Made by a program: the position numbers and the translations under genes
Shown here: piece after piece, positions 15,793 through 19,111 of the stretch
Position numbering within the stretch: the first letter of the stretch is position 1
Layout: each line of letters starts with the position of its first letter
Notes under the pieces: generated by a model
What the model was told of the DNA's origin: nothing
The model's database searches: none
Seen by the model: the letters and a program-made list of their open reading frames with translations, nothing else
NCBI GenBank assembly: GCA_009774215.1
Contig: VSNH01000065.1
Span: forward strand, 1-19,111
Reading direction: 5' to 3'
DNA length: 19,111 nucleotides
Source of the DNA: Lachnospiraceae bacterium
Lineage (GTDB): Bacteria; Bacillota; Clostridia; Lachnospirales; Lachnospiraceae

Positions 15793-15920
15793 TAGGGAAG
15801 CGCTGATTAAATCAGCACTTCCTTAGAGCCTCCGGCGGATGCACACGGATTTGCAAAGGAATGTGCCGCTTCGCGGCGCAAATCCGGTGCGGGAAACGCT
15901 TTAATCAGCGTTTCCCTAGA
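15791..15920. mobile_element. MITE-like 130-bp palindromic element
   Basis: The 21 bases at 15791-15811 match the reverse complement of 15900-15920 at 20 of 21 positions, so the segment has near-perfect inverted ends starting TCTAGGGAA. Each end is itself hairpin-forming (15796-15822, and the perfect 10-bp stem GGGAAACGCT/AGCGTTTCCC at 15891-15916). A third nested hairpin (15841-15890) with an inner GCCGC-TTC-GCGGC lies between. It is non-coding. It could be a non-autonomous transposable element or a REP-type mosaic; target-site duplications are not clear. Confidence 0.55.
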
Positions 15921-15935
15921 TTTGCTTCGCAAATC
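15919..15935. repeat. GATTTGC-TTC-GCAAATC hairpin
   Basis: A perfect 7-bp stem with a 3-base loop immediately follows the MITE-like element. It shares the TTTGC/GCAAA arms with the nested hairpin at 15846-15886. Confidence 0.55.
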
Positions 15936-15946
15936 ACTTTCACTCA

Positions 15947-15974
15947 GGAGAATGCCTGAAAAGCAGCATTCTCC
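15947..15974. repeat. GAGAATGC hairpin, copy 2
   Basis: GGAGAATGC (15947-15955) and GCATTCTCC (15966-15974) form a 9-bp stem with a 10-base loop. It matches the copy at 12195-12222 in nearly every position, and both are followed about ten bases later by ATTTGAG. Confidence 0.65.
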
Positions 15975-15986
15975 GCGGTGATTTGA

Positions 15987-16005
15987 GATTCCGCGATGCG
16001 GAATC
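15987..16005. repeat. GATTCCGC-GAT-GCGGAATC hairpin
   Basis: A perfect 8-bp stem with a 3-base loop, the last of the consecutive hairpins before the solute-binding protein gene. No T-run follows. Confidence 0.5.
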
Positions 16006-16046
16006 ATGGCGGATAGAGTGAGATCTGGAAAATAAGGAGAGCGGAA

Positions 16047-17558
16047 TTGACATTTAAGAAAAGATTACTGATGATCCTTGCGCTCGCCCTGATTGCGGGC
16101 GGGCTTTACGGCGCGGGGAGGCTTGGTCTGGCTGTGCTGCCGCAGGCGGAGGAAGAGACGGGGGAGGATTCTCTGTTCGGGCACAGGGAAACCCTGTATT
16201 TGTGGTATGCGGACGAGGGGCTTACGGATTATTTGAACGGTGTGGCAGTTTCCTACAGCGAATATCAGGACGAGGTGCGCGTGGTGCCTGTTTACACACA
16301 GGGGCTGGAGTATCTGGAGACGATCAATCAGGCGTCTCTGCAGGAGGAAGAGGTTCCGGATCTGTATATTGTTAGCAATGACGCGCTGGAAAAGGCGTAT
16401 CTGGCCGGGCTTGCCTGTGAGGTAAAACTGCCGGAGGGCGTGAAGCCCATGGAGGAGCTGCTGCCGGGAACGGCGGTTCGGGCGGTGACGTACCATGACA
16501 AACAAATCGGCTATCCCTTCTACTATGAGACGAGCTGCCTCCTTTACAACAAAACCTATCTGGAAGAATGGGCCGAGGCGCAGATCACGGCCGAGCGGGA
16601 TCAGGCTATGGCCGAGGACGCGCAGGGACAGGCGGACAACGGCGACGTGGAGGAAGAGATACGGGAGGCTTCCGAGGAGGAAGAGGTTTCTGCAGAGGAG
16701 ATCGAGGCCAAAATGGAAGAGGCCATTCCCGAGACGATAGACGAAATTTTGTCCTTTGCGGATGTCTATGATGCGCCGGAGCAGGTGGAGGCGGTTTTTA
16801 AGTGGGATGTATCGGACATTTTTTATAATTATTTTATCGTGGGAAATTATATTGATGTGGGCGGTGTCAATGGTGATAATGAGGATTCTATCGGTATTTA
16901 TAATGAAAACGCGATTCGGGCGCTTCGGGTGTACCAGAATCTGAACCAGTTTTTTTCCATAGACACGAAGGAAATCAGCTATGACGGCGTTCTGCAGGAT
17001 TTTTTGGACGGTAAGATTGTCTACACGGTAGCGACTACGGATGCGCTTTCCAAATTGGAGAAGGCCCGCGCGGACGGAGACTTCTCCTATGATTACGGCT
17101 TGACCCGCGTGCCGGATGTGAGCGGGGAGCTGTCTTCCGCACCTCTGTCCGTGACGCAGTGCGTCGGCGTCAACGGTTATTCCGCGAAGAAAGAAATGGC
17201 CAACGAATTCGCGGTGTACCTGACGCAGTACAACACGCAGGAGCTCTATGCCCGAACGGGCAAGCTGCCCGTACACTGTGACGAGGGGACTTATGACGAT
17301 CCGAACGCGGCGGCTTTTCTGGAGGAATACGCCCGGTCGGTTCCCATGCCGAAGATGATCGAGACCAGCAATTTCTGGGTACAGCTTGAGATCGCCTTCG
17401 CCAGAATCTGGGAAGGCGCGGATGCCAATGACGAATTGAAGGCATTGTCTGAGCAGATTATGGGGCAGGTTCTTGGTGAAGCGTACACCGAAGAATATAT
17501 CGATGTGCCGATTCCCGTGGAGGAGACGGAGGAAGAGGACGACGGTATGGAAGAATAA
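16047..17558 (+). CDS. Membrane-anchored extracellular solute-binding protein (ABC type) with acidic insert
   Basis: A 503-residue protein. TTG 16047 is chosen because AAGGAG (16034-16039) is 7 bases upstream and it gives a basic n-region (TFKKR) followed by one hydrophobic segment (about residues 7-29). There is no lipobox cysteine after it, so it is either membrane-anchored or cleaved, not a lipoprotein. The rest looks like a type-1 sugar-binding fold: LYLWYADEGL near the start, F-Y-Y-E-T-S-C-L-L-Y-N-K-T-Y-L in the middle, and A-N-E-F-A-V-Y-L-T-Q-Y-N toward the end. Residues about 188-230 form a Glu/Ala-rich insert likely to be helical or disordered. The C-terminus is also acidic. No permease or ATPase gene lies nearby, so it may be an orphan receptor or serve another role. 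A T-run-poor terminator follows. Confidence 0.75.
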   Translation: MTFKKRLLMILALALIAGGLYGAGRLGLAVLPQAEEETGEDSLFGHRETLYLWYADEGLTDYLNGVAVSYSEYQDEVRVVPVYTQGLEYLETINQASLQEEEVPDLYIVSNDALEKAYLAGLACEVKLPEGVKPMEELLPGTAVRAVTYHDKQIGYPFYYETSCLLYNKTYLEEWAEAQITAERDQAMAEDAQGQADNGDVEEEIREASEEEEVSAEEIEAKMEEAIPETIDEILSFADVYDAPEQVEAVFKWDVSDIFYNYFIVGNYIDVGGVNGDNEDSIGIYNENAIRALRVYQNLNQFFSIDTKEISYDGVLQDFLDGKIVYTVATTDALSKLEKARADGDFSYDYGLTRVPDVSGELSSAPLSVTQCVGVNGYSAKKEMANEFAVYLTQYNTQELYARTGKLPVHCDEGTYDDPNAAAFLEEYARSVPMPKMIETSNFWVQLEIAFARIWEGADANDELKALSEQIMGQVLGEAYTEEYIDVPIPVEETEEEDDGMEE

Positions 17559-17585
17559 TTACCGACCGATATGGTCAACCTAAGA

Positions 17586-17610
17586 CAAGACAGCTTATGC
17601 TGTCTTGTTT
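17586..17610 (+). terminator. Intrinsic terminator after the solute-binding protein gene
   Basis: CAAGACAGC (17586-17594), loop TTAT and GCTGTCTTG (17599-17607) form a perfect 9-bp stem followed by TTT. The T-run is short, so termination may be partial. Confidence 0.65.
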
Positions 17611-17652
17611 CGCTCTGCGCGCATAGGCAGAGTCAGAGGACGGGAGGTAATT

Positions 17653-18084
17653 ATGTTAGGATTTTGGATCGCCATTTTATCCGGCGCGCTGATGAGCGTG
17701 CAGGGAGTCTTTAACACGCAGGTTACGAAACAGTCAGGGATTTGGGTGGCCAATGCCTTTGTGCAGTTTACGGCGCTTTTGGTCTGTCTGGCCGTCTGGC
17801 TTGCCACGGATCGGGCGTCGTTTTCCGCGCTCTTACAGGTGGAGCCGAAATACATGCTGCTCGGCGGCGCCATCGGCACCTTTATCACGTACACAGTCAT
17901 CAAGAGCATGGAGCAGCTCGGGCCTGCGCGGTCAGTGATGTTTATCGTGGTTTCCCAGCTTATCGTCGCCTATGTCATTGAAGTTCTCGGTCTTTTCGGG
18001 GTGGAGAAGCAGCCCCTTGAGATGAAAAAGCTGCTGGGAGCGGGTGTGATGATTGCCGGAATCGTAATTTTTAAGTGGACATAG
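17653..18084 (+). CDS. YdcZ/DUF606-type DMT-superfamily membrane protein
   Basis: A 143-residue integral membrane protein. ATG 17653 follows GGGAGG (17642-17647); the open frame extends to about 17605 but without a better site. The start LGFWIAILSGALMSVQGVFNTQ, then a second hydrophobic stretch (NAFVQFTALLVCLAVWLAT), G-G-A-I-G-T-F-I-T-Y-T-V-I-K-S-M-E-Q-L-G-P-A, and a final GAGVMIAGIVIFKW match the DUF606 (YdcZ) family: four to five membrane segments in about 145 residues, half a DMT transporter. Such proteins probably pair or dimerise; the substrate is unknown. A promoter for the next gene overlaps its last codons. Confidence 0.88.
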   Translation: MLGFWIAILSGALMSVQGVFNTQVTKQSGIWVANAFVQFTALLVCLAVWLATDRASFSALLQVEPKYMLLGGAIGTFITYTVIKSMEQLGPARSVMFIVVSQLIVAYVIEVLGLFGVEKQPLEMKKLLGAGVMIAGIVIFKWT

Positions 18085-18104
18085 GACGGGATTTATTTTA
18101 CAAT
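18076..18104 (+). promoter_or_regulatory. Promoter of the ComEA-like gene
   Basis: TGGACA (18076-18081, five of six to TTGACA) and TACAAT (18099-18104, five of six to TATAAT) are separated by 17 bases. The predicted transcript would begin near 18111, that is, downstream of the GTG at 18075, and run into a structured leader. Confidence 0.65.
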
Positions 18105-18115
18105 GAGAATACAGC

Positions 18116-18166
18116 GCATAGCGGGAACCTCCCAGGGGGCGATGAAGCCCGGAAGGGAGACTATGC
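18116..18166 (+). promoter_or_regulatory. Structured mRNA leader occluding ribosome site and AUG
   Basis: Three nested stems can form: GCATAG/CTATGC (18116-18121 with 18161-18166), CTCCC/GGGAG (18129-18133 with 18155-18159) and GGGC/GCCC (18137-18140 with 18147-18150). The right arms contain the ribosome site GGGAG and the ATG at 18163, so folding would mask both. No known riboswitch class was recognised. Confidence 0.4.
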
Positions 18167-19040
18167 AGATGAAAAAGGAAAGAGACGGGCAGACAGAATA
18201 TGGCAGGCGGGACTGGCATTCGCACTGCTTTTGCTGTTGTGTGGCTGTACGAAGAAGGAAGAGCTTCTTCTTTTGAATGAAGAGAACGCGGCGGAAGGGC
18301 AGCCCGCTTTACAGGGAAACGCTGTTGGACAGACAGCTTTTACGGGAGATACGGAGAAAACTGTGGCTTCCGGACAGGAAGCTTCCGCACAGGGCGTTTT
18401 GGCGGGAAAGGATCAGTGTGCTGTGGACGGAGAGAACAGGGGGGCGGGGATGTCCTCCACGTCGGATTTGGCGCAGGCGGATGCTGCGCCAATACAGCCC
18501 GGCGTGATTTACGTCCACGTCTGCGGCGCGGTGGTGAGTCCGGGCGTTTATGAGCTGGAGACGGGAAGCCGCGTCTACGAGGCGGTACAGCGGGCGGGCG
18601 GCTTTACGGAAAACGCGGAACAGAATTATGTAAACCAAGCGCAGGCTCTGGAGGACGGCGTGAAGCTGGTGATTCCCACGAGGGAGGAGGCGGCAGCCGT
18701 CGAAGAGAGGGAAGCAGCTTTCGCGTCGGAAAAGGCGCAGGAGGGCGTATCAGATCAGCCGCAGGACGGCGCGGGGAAAGAAATCGGCATTGTCGGCGGC
18801 ACAGCCCCGGAAGGACAGGGAAGAGACACGGACGGTGTGCAGGACGGCAGAGTCAACATCAATACCGCTTCGGCGGCGCAGCTTTGCGAAATTCCCGGCG
18901 TCGGCGCAACGAGGGCGGCAGCCATCATATCTTACAGGGAATCTCACGGCGCGTTTGAGAAGCCGGAGGATATTATGAAAGTGAATGGCATCAAAGAAGG
19001 CATGTATGAGAAAATAAAGGACAGCATCAGTGTAAACTAG
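18163..19040 (+). CDS. comEA: ComEA-like SLBB + helix-hairpin-helix lipoprotein, apparent N-terminal frameshift
   Basis: The body is clear: a signal segment ending L-C-G-C (lipobox; Cys codon 18246-18248), a low-complexity linker, an SLBB/beta-grasp domain (about 18507-18680, V-H-V-C-G-A-V-x-x-P-G-V-Y), a second linker, and two helix-hairpin-helix motifs (18852-19037, V-N-I-N-T-A-S...I-P-G-V-G). This is the ComEA DNA-receptor layout of competence, here anchored as a lipoprotein. The only unbroken frame runs 18075-19040 from a GTG with no ribosome site, lying before the likely transcription start. ATG 18163/18169, behind GGGAG, are one frame off; adding one A to the A5 tract at 18172-18176 would give M-K-K-G-K-R-R-A-D-R then the hydrophobic core. 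So a one-base deletion, sequencing error or slippage site is likely. Function: DNA binding/uptake (family knowledge). Confidence 0.8.
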
Positions 19041-19111
19041 TGCGCCATTTTCCAATTGCATACACTTTTTGCGAAGTCCAGAATTTCCTTATACAAGGCG
19101 TTTGAGGGAGG
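19041..19111 (+). other. Downstream spacer with ribosome-binding-site-like end
   Basis: The last 71 bases have no gene. They end in GAGGGAGG (19104-19111), a strong ribosome-site sequence, suggesting that the next gene starts within about ten bases after the window. Confidence 0.5.

Noticed and set aside
16065..17276. 403-codon open frame on the - strand opposite the solute-binding protein gene
   Set aside because: It mirrors a well-supported gene, has Arg/Leu/His-rich composition typical of antisense shadows of GC-rich genes, and no recognisable domain.
18137..18175. Fluoride-riboswitch-like opening GGGCGATGAAGCCC
   Set aside because: The complementary downstream segment and pseudoknot partners needed by that class are not present; only the first hairpin resembles it.

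Overview
The window looks like a chromosomal segment of a Gram-positive clostridial bacterium, most likely Lachnospiraceae. This is inferred from strong AGGAGG-type ribosome binding sites, occasional TTG starts, the argJ-argB-argD order, a lipoprotein version of ComEA, and small intergenic palindromic repeats. There is no rRNA or tRNA gene, no CRISPR array and no transposase gene. All convincing genes are on the + strand.

Region 1 (1-6507) is a defence island built around a type I restriction-modification locus. It holds a 5'-truncated nucleotidyltransferase-fold protein, a DUF262 protein overlapping it by one base, hsdS, a small VbhA-antitoxin-like gene broken by an in-frame stop, and hsdR. 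No hsdM is visible and it would have to lie upstream of the window. The first three genes are visibly AT-rich, while hsdR and everything after it are more GC-rich, so the island appears to be assembled from parts of different origin. The stop in the small gene falls exactly where the inhibitory glutamate of the Fic-inhibiting motif is expected.

Region 2 (6508-12115) is a run of housekeeping and accessory genes: a charged coiled-coil protein, a MATE exporter with an AraC-type regulator directly abutting it, an alpha-alpha toroid (prenyltransferase/terpene-cyclase-like) protein of unknown role, an ArsC/Spx-fold protein and a DUF4037 nucleotidyltransferase. Intrinsic terminators follow the toroid gene (through 10773) and the DUF4037 gene (through 12115).

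Region 3 (12116-15744) is the arginine/ornithine pathway: argJ, argB and argD. argC is not next to argJ. Two dyad-symmetric sites lie between argB and argD.

Region 4 (15745-19111) starts with about 300 bp of seven consecutive hairpins, including a roughly 130-bp MITE-like element with 21-bp inverted ends. After it come a membrane-anchored solute-binding protein with a glutamate-rich insert, a short YdcZ/DUF606-type membrane protein, and a ComEA-like SLBB + helix-hairpin-helix lipoprotein. The latter's promoter, leader and ribosome site point to a start that is out of frame with its signal peptide by one base at an A-tract. The window ends on a ribosome-binding-site-like GAGGGAGG, so another gene probably begins immediately after it.
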